64,000 nucleotides of DNA from contig CAYSLU010000006.1 in the NCBI GenBank assembly GCA_964431965.1, positions 1 to 64,000 on the forward strand, in the 5' to 3' direction. The stretch is from CAYSLU01 sp964431965 (GTDB taxonomy: Bacteria > Verrucomicrobiota > Kiritimatiellia > CAIKKV01 > CAYSLU01). Positions within the stretch are counted from its first letter, which is position 1, and the number at the start of each line of letters is the position of its first letter. Under the pieces are notes generated by a model. It was not told the DNA's origin. It searched no databases and was given only the letters and a program-made list of their open reading frames with translations. Shown here piece by piece: positions 24,514 to 32,882 of this stretch. Made by a program: the position numbers and the translations under genes.

Positions 24514-25145
24514 CGGCTTCCGGGTCGCCACATGAAGCGGTCGGCGGCATCGACTGGCCCGACGTTCACCGCCGCCTCGATGCCGTGAGGCAGATCCTCG
24601 ATGCGGGATCCTCTCGGACCCGCCAGCAGATGTCGGCCGTGCTGCGGCGCCGCGCGGTGGCGCTGGCGCGGAAGGTGGATCCGTCCGGTCCGGAGGACGA
24701 CGGCCTCACCATCAGCGTCGTCGAGTTTCGGGTGTCCCGGGAGCGCCATGCCGTGGAGTGTGCATGGGTCGGCGAGGTGCTGCCGCTGAAGCATCTCGCC
24801 GAGCTACCCTGTGCGCCGCCGTTCGTGGCGGGCATCATCAGCGTCCGCGGGCACATCATCTCGGTCATCGATGTCAGACGGCTGTTTGACCTGCCGCGCG
24901 CCGACGCGGGGCCTTCATCGCGGGTCATCGTGCTGCGGGCAGACTCGGCGGAAGTGGGGATCCTGGCGGACGCCGTCGTGGGCTCGCGGGTGGTCGCCGT
25001 GCGGGACATCCAGCCGGAGCTGCCGACGCTGACGGGCGTCCGCGAGGAGTTCCTGCGCGGCGTGGCCGACGGGGACCTGGTGATCCTCGACGCCGAGCGG
25101 CTGCTGGCTGCCGAGAAGCTGATCGTCAATGAGGAGGTCCCCTGA
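24510..25145 (+). CDS. cheW: CheW-like coupling protein (second, WspD-like)
   Basis: A 211-aa protein with an N-terminal helical extension of about 70 residues (RQILDAGSSRTRQQMSAVLR region), then a CheW domain (VVEFRVSRERHAVECAWVGE, FVAGIISVRGHIISVIDVRR, VGILADAVVGSRVVAVRDIQ). The extended CheW after the CheR-TPR gene matches WspD. ATGA overlap with cheR, and the next gene follows by 1 bp. Two different coupling proteins suggest one array with mixed composition. Confidence 0.88.
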   Translation: MTASGSPHEAVGGIDWPDVHRRLDAVRQILDAGSSRTRQQMSAVLRRRAVALARKVDPSGPEDDGLTISVVEFRVSRERHAVECAWVGEVLPLKHLAELPCAPPFVAGIISVRGHIISVIDVRRLFDLPRADAGPSSRVIVLRADSAEVGILADAVVGSRVVAVRDIQPELPTLTGVREEFLRGVADGDLVILDAERLLAAEKLIVNEEVP

Positions 25146-25146
25146 C

Positions 25147-26394
25147 ATGAGCGCGATCCGTTCCGGCTTGGCCGCCGCCGCCATCCTGTGCGCGACGTGC
25201 GGCTGCGGACGCGCGCCCGACATCGCGCCCATCAAGGTGGGCGTGCTCCACTCACTGACGGGAACGATGGCGATCAGCGAGCAGGCGGTCGTCGACGCGA
25301 CCCTGCTGGCCATCGGCGAGATCAACGACCGTGGCGGGGTGCTGGGGCGGCGGCTCGAAGTGGTGGTTGCGGATGGCCGGTCGGATTCAGCGACGTTTGC
25401 GCGGGAGGCCGAGCGGTTGATCGCCGCAGAGCGAGTCAGCGTGGTGTTCGGGTGCTGGACGTCAGCGAGCCGCAAGACGGTGAAGCCGGTCTTCGAGCGG
25501 CACGATCACCTGCTGTTCTACCCGGTGCAGTACGAGGGGGTGGAGCAGTCCAGCAACATCGTCTACACCGGCGCGGCGCCAAACCAGCAGCTGCTGCCGG
25601 CGGTGGACTGGTGCTTCCGTGAGCTCAAGGCCCGCCGGTTCTTTCTCGTCGGCTCGGACTACGTGTTTCCTCGAACGGCCCACGCGATCATCACGGCGGA
25701 GGTGGCCCGACTGGGCGGCGAGGTCGTCGGCGACGAGTGCCTGCCTCTGGGCCGGTCGGACTTTACGGCGGTGGTGGCCAAGATCGCCGAGGCAAAGCCG
25801 GACGTGGTCTTCAACTGCATCAACGGCGACGGGAACATCGGGTTCTTCGAGGATCTGCGCGCGATGGGATTGACGCCCGATCGCCTGCCCACGGTGTCAT
25901 TCAGCATTGCCGAGGACGAACTGCGAAGCATGCGTGGGATGCAGATGGTCGGCGACTACTGCGCCTGGAGCTACTTCCAGAGCGTCGACACGCCTGAGAA
26001 CCGGGCGTTTGTCGAACGGTTCAGGGAGACGTATGGCCGCAATCGCGTGATCGACGATCCGATGGAAGCGGCCTACTTCGGCGTCCACCTGTGGGCGCAG
26101 GCGGTTCGCGCGGCCGGCTCGGCGGATCCCGTGGCGGTTCGCGCGGCGCTGGGCGGGCAGACATTCGCCGCGCCGGAAGGGCGGGTGACGATCGATCTGG
26201 CCACGCGGCACACCAGCAAGATGGCGCGGATCGGCCGGATCCGTGCCGACGGCCAGTTTGATGTGGTGTGGGCGTCCTCCCGGCCGCTTGCGCCGAACCC
26301 GTTTCCGCCGTCGCGGTCGCGAGTCGAGTGGGAGCAGTTCCTAGCCGATCTGTACGCCGGGTGGGGCCAGCAGTGGGCAAGCCCGGACAAGTGA
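25147..26394 (+). CDS. UrtA/FmdD-like urea or amide-type ABC solute-binding protein
   Basis: A 415-aa periplasmic-binding-protein type I fold (Peripla_BP_5). IKVGVLHSLTGTMAISEQAV, GCWTSASRKTVKPVFERHDH, LLFYPVQYEGVEQSSNIVYT and GAAPNQQLLPAVDW are hallmarks of the UrtA/FmdD/AmiC urea and short-amide binders. An N-terminal signal segment is followed by a Cys cluster (CATCGCG) that is not a clean lipobox. A GAGGAGG lies 12 bases upstream of the ATG. No ABC permease or ATPase gene is nearby. Inside a chemosensory operon it more likely presents a ligand to the receptor than feeds a transporter; that role is inferred. Confidence 0.85.
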   Translation: MSAIRSGLAAAAILCATCGCGRAPDIAPIKVGVLHSLTGTMAISEQAVVDATLLAIGEINDRGGVLGRRLEVVVADGRSDSATFAREAERLIAAERVSVVFGCWTSASRKTVKPVFERHDHLLFYPVQYEGVEQSSNIVYTGAAPNQQLLPAVDWCFRELKARRFFLVGSDYVFPRTAHAIITAEVARLGGEVVGDECLPLGRSDFTAVVAKIAEAKPDVVFNCINGDGNIGFFEDLRAMGLTPDRLPTVSFSIAEDELRSMRGMQMVGDYCAWSYFQSVDTPENRAFVERFRETYGRNRVIDDPMEAAYFGVHLWAQAVRAAGSADPVAVRAALGGQTFAAPEGRVTIDLATRHTSKMARIGRIRADGQFDVVWASSRPLAPNPFPPSRSRVEWEQFLADLYAGWGQQWASPDK

Positions 26395-26420
26395 GCGTTG
26401 GCCGACGGAGGATCGCGATC

Positions 26421-28148
26421 ATGAGACAGACCATCGGAACCAAGATCGGGATCGTGCTGGGGCTGTCGCTGGCCGCCCTGGTGATCGTAGGCGGGCAGTC
26501 CCATCGGGCCACGAGCCGGCTGATCGTCGATGCGGAGGGGGTCGAGCAATCGCAGCGCGTTCAGGGCAAGATCGCGAGCCTGCTCGCGGAGCTGTACCAG
26601 GCGGAGACGCTGCAGCGGGGATATCTGCTGACGGGCGCCTCCCGCTACCTGGAGAGCTACGCGGCGGCGGTGAAAGCGGCAGAGGACAACCTGTCCTACC
26701 TGCTCCAGCTCACGGCCGGCCAAGCGAACCAGCAGCGGCGGCTCACCTCTCTCTCGCCCATCGTTCGCGAGCGGTTTGCACGGCTGGCGGAGGGCGTGAA
26801 GGCTCGCACGGAGGGGGGGCTGGATGGGGCGGCACGGTTCGCTTCCGAGGGCGTGGGCAGCCGGTTGATGAACCAGATCCGTGCCATCACGAGCGATATG
26901 AGCGAGGAGGAGCAAGCGGTCCTGGCGAAGCGGACCCGGGAGTCGCACGCCAGCTCGCGCGCGGCCCTGGCGGCAATCCGGTACGGAATCCCCCTGGCGA
27001 TCGCCGTCGTGTGTGTCATCGGGTTGGCGCTGGCCCGCAACATTACCCGCCCGCTCAACGCCACGACCGCCATAGCCGAGAGCTTGGCCACGGGGGACGT
27101 CTCGGTCGAGATTCCGAGCGAGATGCGCCGGGACGAGGCGGGGGTGTTGCTGCAGGCGTTCAGGCGGATGGCCGGGTTCCAGCGGGAGATGGCCCGCGTC
27201 GCCGGCCGGATTGCCGAGGGTGATCTGAGCGTTCCGATCAAGCCGCAGTCTTCGCGTGACCAGCTGGGCCATGCGTTTGCGGCCATGCTCGACAACCTTC
27301 GGCGGCTGACAGGCATGATCTCCGAGTCTGCCAACGTGCTGGCGGCGGCGGCGAGTGAGATCTCTACGTCCGTCTCCCAGGTTGCCGCCAGTTCGACCGA
27401 GACGGCCGCCGCGGTCAGCGAGACCACGGTCACCGTTGAGGAGGTCCGGCAGACATCCAAGGTTGCCAGCGAGCGGGCCAGGATGGTGGCGGACAACTCC
27501 CAGCAGGCGGCGACGGTTTCACTGGCCGGCCGTCAGGCCACGGATTTGACCGTAGCGAAGATAAACGACATCCGCCAGCAGATGGAGGCGATCGCGGAGA
27601 GCATCGTGCGGCTGAGCGAGCAGAGCCAGGCGATCGGGACCATCATCGAGACGGTGGACGACATTGCCGAGCAGTCCAACCTGCTGGCCGTGAATGCAGC
27701 GATCGAAGCGGCCAAGGCGGGCGAGCATGGCAGGGGGTTTGAGGTGGTCGCCCGGGAGATCAAGAACCTCGCCGCCGAGTCGAAGCAGGCGACCGGACAG
27801 GTTCGGGGCATCCTTTCCGACATCCAGAGGGCGACGAGCGCGGCGGTGATGGCCACCGAGCAGGGGAGCAAGGCCGTCGAATCCGGACTGGCCCAGTCGC
27901 GACAGACGGGCGAGTCGATACAAGCCCTCGCCGGGAGCATTCAGGAGGCGGCGAACGCCGCGCTGCAGATTGCGGCGTCCAGTCAGCAGCAGGTGGCCGG
28001 CATGACGCAGGTGGCGCAGGCCATGGGGAGCATCAAGCAGGCCAGCAACCAGAACGTGGACAGCATGGCCCAGCTCAAGTCGGCCGCCGACAACCTGCGC
28101 GAGCTGAGCGCGAAGCTTCAGGAACTGGTGGCGTTCCACCGGGTGTGA
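26421..28148 (+). CDS. Methyl-accepting chemoreceptor with CHASE3-like sensor (WspA-like)
   Basis: A 575-aa receptor. Membrane helix at ~8-26; periplasmic helical CHASE3-like domain ~35-175 (LLAELYQAETLQRGYLLTGA); second helix at ~192-212; HAMP starting NITRPLNATTAIAES, then a second HAMP-like unit (VAGRIAEGDLSVPI); then the coiled-coil signalling domain with its hairpin tip (DDIAEQSNLLAVNAAIEA, AKAGEHGRGFEVVA) where CheA and CheW bind. It follows the solute-binding protein gene by 26 bp, so that protein may be its ligand-presenting partner. Its signalling half is nearly the same as in the second receptor (31275-32852). Confidence 0.93.
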   Translation: MRQTIGTKIGIVLGLSLAALVIVGGQSHRATSRLIVDAEGVEQSQRVQGKIASLLAELYQAETLQRGYLLTGASRYLESYAAAVKAAEDNLSYLLQLTAGQANQQRRLTSLSPIVRERFARLAEGVKARTEGGLDGAARFASEGVGSRLMNQIRAITSDMSEEEQAVLAKRTRESHASSRAALAAIRYGIPLAIAVVCVIGLALARNITRPLNATTAIAESLATGDVSVEIPSEMRRDEAGVLLQAFRRMAGFQREMARVAGRIAEGDLSVPIKPQSSRDQLGHAFAAMLDNLRRLTGMISESANVLAAAASEISTSVSQVAASSTETAAAVSETTVTVEEVRQTSKVASERARMVADNSQQAATVSLAGRQATDLTVAKINDIRQQMEAIAESIVRLSEQSQAIGTIIETVDDIAEQSNLLAVNAAIEAAKAGEHGRGFEVVAREIKNLAAESKQATGQVRGILSDIQRATSAAVMATEQGSKAVESGLAQSRQTGESIQALAGSIQEAANAALQIAASSQQQVAGMTQVAQAMGSIKQASNQNVDSMAQLKSAADNLRELSAKLQELVAFHRV

Positions 28149-28177
28149 CCGCGAGCACGAACAGCAGGAGGACGATG

Positions 28178-30457
28178 ATGAACAGCCATCACGGCAGCGG
28201 GGAGCGGCAGTTGGGGAACACGCGGATCCTTGGGGCCGGACGTCTGGCGGCGCTGGACGGCCTGTGCGCCGTGCTCCTGGCGGCAGGGGTCACGGTCGGC
28301 CAGGCAGAGGAACCGACGCACCGTGAAACGAGGGCCGCGGCGGCGCCGCAGGACTCGAAAGCCACGGAACTGAAGAAGCTGAGCATCGCCGAGCTCATGA
28401 AGATCGACGTCCTATCGTCCGCCAGCTTCTTTGAGATCGAAACCGAGAAGAACCCCGGCTTCTCCCAAACATTCGATGCAGCGGACATTGAGACCGCGCC
28501 CATTCGAACGCTTGGCGACCTTGTCGAGTTGAAGTGCCCCACCTTCGCGCTGGGAGGAAGCCCACGTGAGGGGCTTCAGATAGGGGGGCGCGGCATCACA
28601 AGCGAGAACACGTGGCGAACCCTGCTCCTGATTGACGGACACAACGTCAACCATCGAGTGCATTTCGGCATGCTGGAGAGCGTCGCCACGCCCGTGCTGG
28701 GGGACATCAAGCGCCTGGAAGTCATAGCGGGCCCCGGCGCGATCGTGCACGGCAGCGGCGCCTTCGATGGGGTCATCAACGTGACCCCTCGCAACGGGAC
28801 TGACGATGCGGGGGTGATGACAAGCGCCGAATACGGGTTCATGGATGACCTGAGGAAAGTCGAAGGAGGATACGGATTCGCCTACGGACGCGGCAAGGAT
28901 CTGTATATACACGCCGCCTACTTCACAGCCTCTGGGTTCGAGGCCGACGATGAGTGGGATTACGAGAGCTCCCAGGCCAACCAAGCATGGGCGTCGCAAC
29001 TCGGCAACTTCGACACGAAGGCGATGATCCGAACGGCCAGGCCATTTCGATTCGTCGGCGATAACTACCGAATTGCGACTTACTTGAATCATGGAAACTT
29101 GAAGGCCCACGTGATCTTTGGTCAGACACAGCAGGACATGTTCTCATTCAACGAACAGGGATACGTTCACAGCCAGTATATGCTCTGGCAGGGCAAGTAT
29201 CTGCAGGAACTGGACGGCGCCAACTCTCTGGAATACATCCTGGCGGGAGAGCTGTTCGACGAATACTACCTGTGGTCAGCCAACACGCTACCGGCCTTTA
29301 CGCTGGGCGACAAGAGCGGGGGAGACGAACTGGGCGTCGAAGGGAAAGTGATCTATCGAACGGAAGCGATCGAGAGGAACCGCATCGCATTGGGGACTGC
29401 GGTGGGCCGCCGCGACATGAACAGCATGGAACAGATATTCCGCCCCGACGATCTGATCGGCCCAGGCAATGACGCGACCGGAGAGTACATCTCCATGGGA
29501 GTGTTTGCTGAGGACGTCATTGTGCTGACCGAGAAACTGACGGCCTATACCGGACTCCGCTACGACAAGATATTCCAAGGGACCTATCAAACGTTCAACT
29601 CTGCTGCCGGCGTGACGCCGCCGCCCTTTACGCCCGACGATCTTGATCATTGGTCGCCTCGCGCAGGGCTCGTGTATGAGTTGGGGAGGAACGATACAGT
29701 AAAGTTGTCCTATCAGAAGGGCTTTCGCTTTCCGGAGCCAGCCATGTACAACTGGCGAGACCTGTTTGACAACGTGCTCGCCGATGGCGGGTTTGAGCGA
29801 CTGCCCGAGTTCAAGCCCGAGACCCTGGAGAGCATCGAACTGAACTACATCAAGAAGTTCCCCGAACAGCGCGTGGACCTATTCCTCAACTTCTTCCACA
29901 ACACGTACAGGGATCGTCTCTCCTGGATATGGTTCAAGCGTGACGACGGCTACGTGCAACCGGAGGGCTGGGACCACGTTGTCGAGACCGTTGGCTGGGT
30001 CGGAAGCTATGTCAATATAGACGGCCCCGAATATGTCGATGGAGGCGAAGCCGTTGTGTCGTACGCGGTGACCGATGATCTGTATCTGAACACAGGCTAC
30101 GAGTTGGTGGATATCGACAATCGTGATGTTGTCCGTTACCCAAATCAGCAGGTGAAGGTGAATCTGAAATCGGAATTCCTCTCGGATCGGTTGATCTGCG
30201 ACTTGTACTACATCGCAAACCCCGGAGGGATCGACAATTCAGCAGGCATCCAGCACCCGATCTACGACCACTCGCGTGCGCTGGTGGACGCGGCTCTGAG
30301 CTACAAGTTCACACAAGACGTTATGGTCAAACTTGTCGCCAAGAATCTTCTGGACGACGATGTTCCTCCGCCGACATTCAACATGGACAGTCCGCAGTCC
30401 GGGCACATTGGGAGGGATGCTCGCCGGGTCTACCTGAGTATGATCACCCACTTCTGA
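28178..30457 (+). CDS. TonB-dependent outer-membrane receptor
   Basis: A 759-aa protein. After a signal segment comes KKLSIAELMKIDVLSS, the 'LS(L/I)EELM' pre-plug motif common in receptors encoded beside YfiR genes; the plug (residues ~75-210: GGRGITSENTWRTLLLIDGH, LGDIKRLEVIAGPGAIVHGS, VINVTP); then a 22-strand-type barrel ending in aromatic-rich VYLSMITHF with a terminal Phe. GAGGA and ATG at 28178 set the start. Base composition is visibly lower in GC and codon choice differs from the flanking receptor genes. It is placed between two chemoreceptors in the operon, implying an outer-membrane input to the array. Confidence 0.92.
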   Translation: MNSHHGSGERQLGNTRILGAGRLAALDGLCAVLLAAGVTVGQAEEPTHRETRAAAAPQDSKATELKKLSIAELMKIDVLSSASFFEIETEKNPGFSQTFDAADIETAPIRTLGDLVELKCPTFALGGSPREGLQIGGRGITSENTWRTLLLIDGHNVNHRVHFGMLESVATPVLGDIKRLEVIAGPGAIVHGSGAFDGVINVTPRNGTDDAGVMTSAEYGFMDDLRKVEGGYGFAYGRGKDLYIHAAYFTASGFEADDEWDYESSQANQAWASQLGNFDTKAMIRTARPFRFVGDNYRIATYLNHGNLKAHVIFGQTQQDMFSFNEQGYVHSQYMLWQGKYLQELDGANSLEYILAGELFDEYYLWSANTLPAFTLGDKSGGDELGVEGKVIYRTEAIERNRIALGTAVGRRDMNSMEQIFRPDDLIGPGNDATGEYISMGVFAEDVIVLTEKLTAYTGLRYDKIFQGTYQTFNSAAGVTPPPFTPDDLDHWSPRAGLVYELGRNDTVKLSYQKGFRFPEPAMYNWRDLFDNVLADGGFERLPEFKPETLESIELNYIKKFPEQRVDLFLNFFHNTYRDRLSWIWFKRDDGYVQPEGWDHVVETVGWVGSYVNIDGPEYVDGGEAVVSYAVTDDLYLNTGYELVDIDNRDVVRYPNQQVKVNLKSEFLSDRLICDLYYIANPGGIDNSAGIQHPIYDHSRALVDAALSYKFTQDVMVKLVAKNLLDDDVPPPTFNMDSPQSGHIGRDARRVYLSMITHF

Positions 30458-30642
30458 AAGGCAGCAGCGGCAATGAAGACGGCAGAGAGCAGGATGTCCG
30501 TATTCGGCGCGTTAGTGCTGGGTGCGCGGAATGGCTGCACCACCAGCAGGGCCGCGCCGGGCAATGGGGGGCGGATCAGTCCGTCCGGCGGCGAAAACAT
30601 GCGGCTGCGTCGTGAGTTCAATGCTTGCATCACCTTCTCGCC

Positions 30643-31260
30643 ATGAAATCCATGACACATATTCTGCTGTGCGCCGGGCGCGGCGCTGTGAATAGCCGGC
30701 GCTGGCGGGTGCTGCTGATCGCGCTCCTTCTGGCGGTGGCCGGCTCTGGCAGTCTCGGCGGGACTGCCGCGCGGGCCGAATCCGGAGTGAGCAAAGAAGG
30801 CCAGGTGAAGGCGGCCTTTCTGTTCAACTTCGTGCAGTTCGTAGACTGGCCAGCCGCGGCGTTTCCGGGGCCTGCGACGCCGATCAGCATCGGTATTCTG
30901 GGCGACGATCCTTTCGGTTCCTACCTGGAGGAGATCGTGCGCGGCGAGACCGTCAAGAACCGCGCCTTGGTCATCCGCCGGTCGCGCGAACTCGACGAGT
31001 TGAAGACGTGTCATGTGCTGTTCATCGGCAAATCGGAGTCCGCCCGGGTCGCGGCGGCGCTGGCCGCCCTTGGGGAGGCCAGCGTGCTGACGGTGGGTGA
31101 CGCGGACGGGTTCTGCGCTGCGGGCGGCGTCATCAGCTTCTTCCTTCAGGGGAACAATGTTCGGTTTGAAGTCAACATGGCCGCCGCCCAGCGCAAGGGG
31201 CTGAAGATGAGTGCGCAGTTGCTGCGAGTGAGCAAGATCGTCCCGACCGACACGCACTGA
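30643..31260 (+). CDS. YfiR family periplasmic regulator (DUF4154)
   Basis: A 205-aa protein with a signal peptide (LLIALLLAVAGSGSLG, cleavage near ARA-E). The mature DUF4154 domain reads KEGQVKAAFLFNFVQFVDWP, ISIGILGDDPFGSYLEEIV, TCHVLFIGKSES and a closing GNNVRFEVNMAAAQRKGLKM. YfiR binds the periplasmic CHASE8 domain of the diguanylate cyclase YfiN and holds it off. Here the downstream gene, 14 bp away, encodes a CHASE8-like receptor with a chemoreceptor output instead of a cyclase. ATG at 30643; TTG at 30625 is possible. The 185-bp gap before it contains nothing I can assign. Confidence 0.9.
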   Translation: MKSMTHILLCAGRGAVNSRRWRVLLIALLLAVAGSGSLGGTAARAESGVSKEGQVKAAFLFNFVQFVDWPAAAFPGPATPISIGILGDDPFGSYLEEIVRGETVKNRALVIRRSRELDELKTCHVLFIGKSESARVAAALAALGEASVLTVGDADGFCAAGGVISFFLQGNNVRFEVNMAAAQRKGLKMSAQLLRVSKIVPTDTH

Positions 31261-31274
31261 ACGGGGGTGATGGT

Positions 31275-32852
31275 ATGATCCGATTTCGCGATATTCGCAT
31301 CCAGCGCAAGCTGATGCTGGTGATCCTGCTGGGCAGCACCGCGGTGCTGGTTCTGGCTTGCTCGGCGTTTGTGGGGTACGACGCGGTGGTCTTCCGCCGG
31401 ACCATGGTGCGGGACTTGACGGTCCTGGCTGACGTGATTGGGGAGAATAGCACGGCGGCGGTGCAGTTCTCGGCCCCGAGTGACGCCGAGAAGACCCTGA
31501 AGGCGCTGCAGTTCAAGCCGAGCGTCATGGCGGCGTGCATCTACGTGAAGGATGGCAGCCGGTTCGCCGCCTATGTCCGTGAGGGATCTCAAGCGGCGAT
31601 CCCTCCGGAACCGGGGCCGGTCGGGCACCGGTTCGCGCCCAGCAGCCTGGTGCTGGTCCGCCCGATCATGCTGGAGCGGATGCCGGTCGGAACGATCTGG
31701 GTTCAGGCCGACCTGCAGGAGCTTGGGGCCCGCCTGCGCACGTATGCGGGGATTGCCGGCGGCGTGTTTGTGGGCGCCGCGATGCTGGCGGTGCTGGTGG
31801 CCTACCGCGGGCAGCGCGCCATTTCGCGCCCCATCATGACGCTGGCCGAAACGGCCCGCGCCGTGAAGGAGCAGCGGAACTACGCGCTGCGTGCGCCCCC
31901 CGTGGGCCGGGATGAGATCGGGCTGCTGACCGAAGCGTTCAACCAGATGCTCTGCGATATCGAGCGCAGCCAGGGCGCGCTGCAGGAGGCCAACCGCTCC
32001 CTGCAGGCGCACGCGGCCCAGATCACGGAAAGCGTCGGGGTGCTGAGCGCGGCCGTCCGGCACATTCTGGACTTGAGCGCACAGGTCGCCGCCAATGCGA
32101 CCGAAACGGCGGTGGCGGTCAGCGAGACTACGGCGACGGTCGAGGAGGCCCGGCAGACGTCCAATGTGGCCAGCGAACGGGCCCGAACGGTTGCGGACAA
32201 CTCCCAGGAGGCGGCTACAGTCTCGCTGGCCGGGCGGCATGCCACCGATCTGACCATCGAGCGAATGAACCAGATCCGGCAGCAGATGGAGTCGATCGCG
32301 GAAGGCATCGTCCGGCTCAGCGAGCAGAGCCAGGCGATCGGCGGCATCATCGCGACGGTCGACGATATCGCCGAGCAGTCGAATCTGCTGGCGGTGAACG
32401 CCGCCATCGAGGCGGCGAAGGCCGGCGAGCAGGGCAGGGGCTTCGCCGTGGTGGCTCAGGAGATCAAGAACCTGGCGGCGCAGTCCAAGCAGGCGACCGG
32501 CCAGGTGCGCGGAATACTGTCCGACATCCAGAAGGCCACGAGCGCGGCGGTCATGGCCACCGAGCAGGGGGGCAAGGCGGTCGAGGCCGGCGTGGTCCAG
32601 TCGAAGCAGACCGGAGCCGCGATCGACAACCTCGCGGGGAGCATCCAGGAAGCCGCCCAGGCATCGCTTCAGATCGCGGCGTCCAGCCGGCAGCAGGTGG
32701 CCGGGATGTCTCAGGTGGCCCAGGCCATGGAGAGTATCAAGCATGCGAGTGCCCAGAATGTCGATAGCATGACCCAGCTGAAGACGGCCGCGCAGAGCCT
32801 GCTCGAGCTGGGCGTGAAGCTGGAGGAGATGGTGTCGCGGTACCGGAGCTGA
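31275..32852 (+). CDS. Methyl-accepting chemoreceptor with CHASE8-like periplasmic domain
   Basis: A 525-aa receptor. Helix ~12-32; periplasmic domain ~35-150 with RTMVRDLTVLADVIGENSTA and ALQFKPSVMAACIYVKDG, typical of the CHASE8/YfiN sensor; helix ~156-178; HAMP (ISRPIMTLAETARAVKE); then a signalling coiled coil with tip IAEQSNLLAVNAAIEAAKAG. In YfiN the same N-terminal half drives a GGDEF output; here it drives a chemoreceptor. From about residue 275 it matches the first receptor almost throughout, so the two should join the same array. Confidence 0.92.
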   Translation: MIRFRDIRIQRKLMLVILLGSTAVLVLACSAFVGYDAVVFRRTMVRDLTVLADVIGENSTAAVQFSAPSDAEKTLKALQFKPSVMAACIYVKDGSRFAAYVREGSQAAIPPEPGPVGHRFAPSSLVLVRPIMLERMPVGTIWVQADLQELGARLRTYAGIAGGVFVGAAMLAVLVAYRGQRAISRPIMTLAETARAVKEQRNYALRAPPVGRDEIGLLTEAFNQMLCDIERSQGALQEANRSLQAHAAQITESVGVLSAAVRHILDLSAQVAANATETAVAVSETTATVEEARQTSNVASERARTVADNSQEAATVSLAGRHATDLTIERMNQIRQQMESIAEGIVRLSEQSQAIGGIIATVDDIAEQSNLLAVNAAIEAAKAGEQGRGFAVVAQEIKNLAAQSKQATGQVRGILSDIQKATSAAVMATEQGGKAVEAGVVQSKQTGAAIDNLAGSIQEAAQASLQIAASSRQQVAGMSQVAQAMESIKHASAQNVDSMTQLKTAAQSLLELGVKLEEMVSRYRS

Positions 32853-32882
32853 CGCCCTGGACCGGGATCGGCGCGGGGATGA

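Noticed and set aside
30473..30646. 57-codon frame between the TonB receptor and yfiR genes
   Set aside because: No Shine-Dalgarno, no hydrophobic or domain pattern, and it runs into the yfiR start in another frame; probably untranslated spacer.
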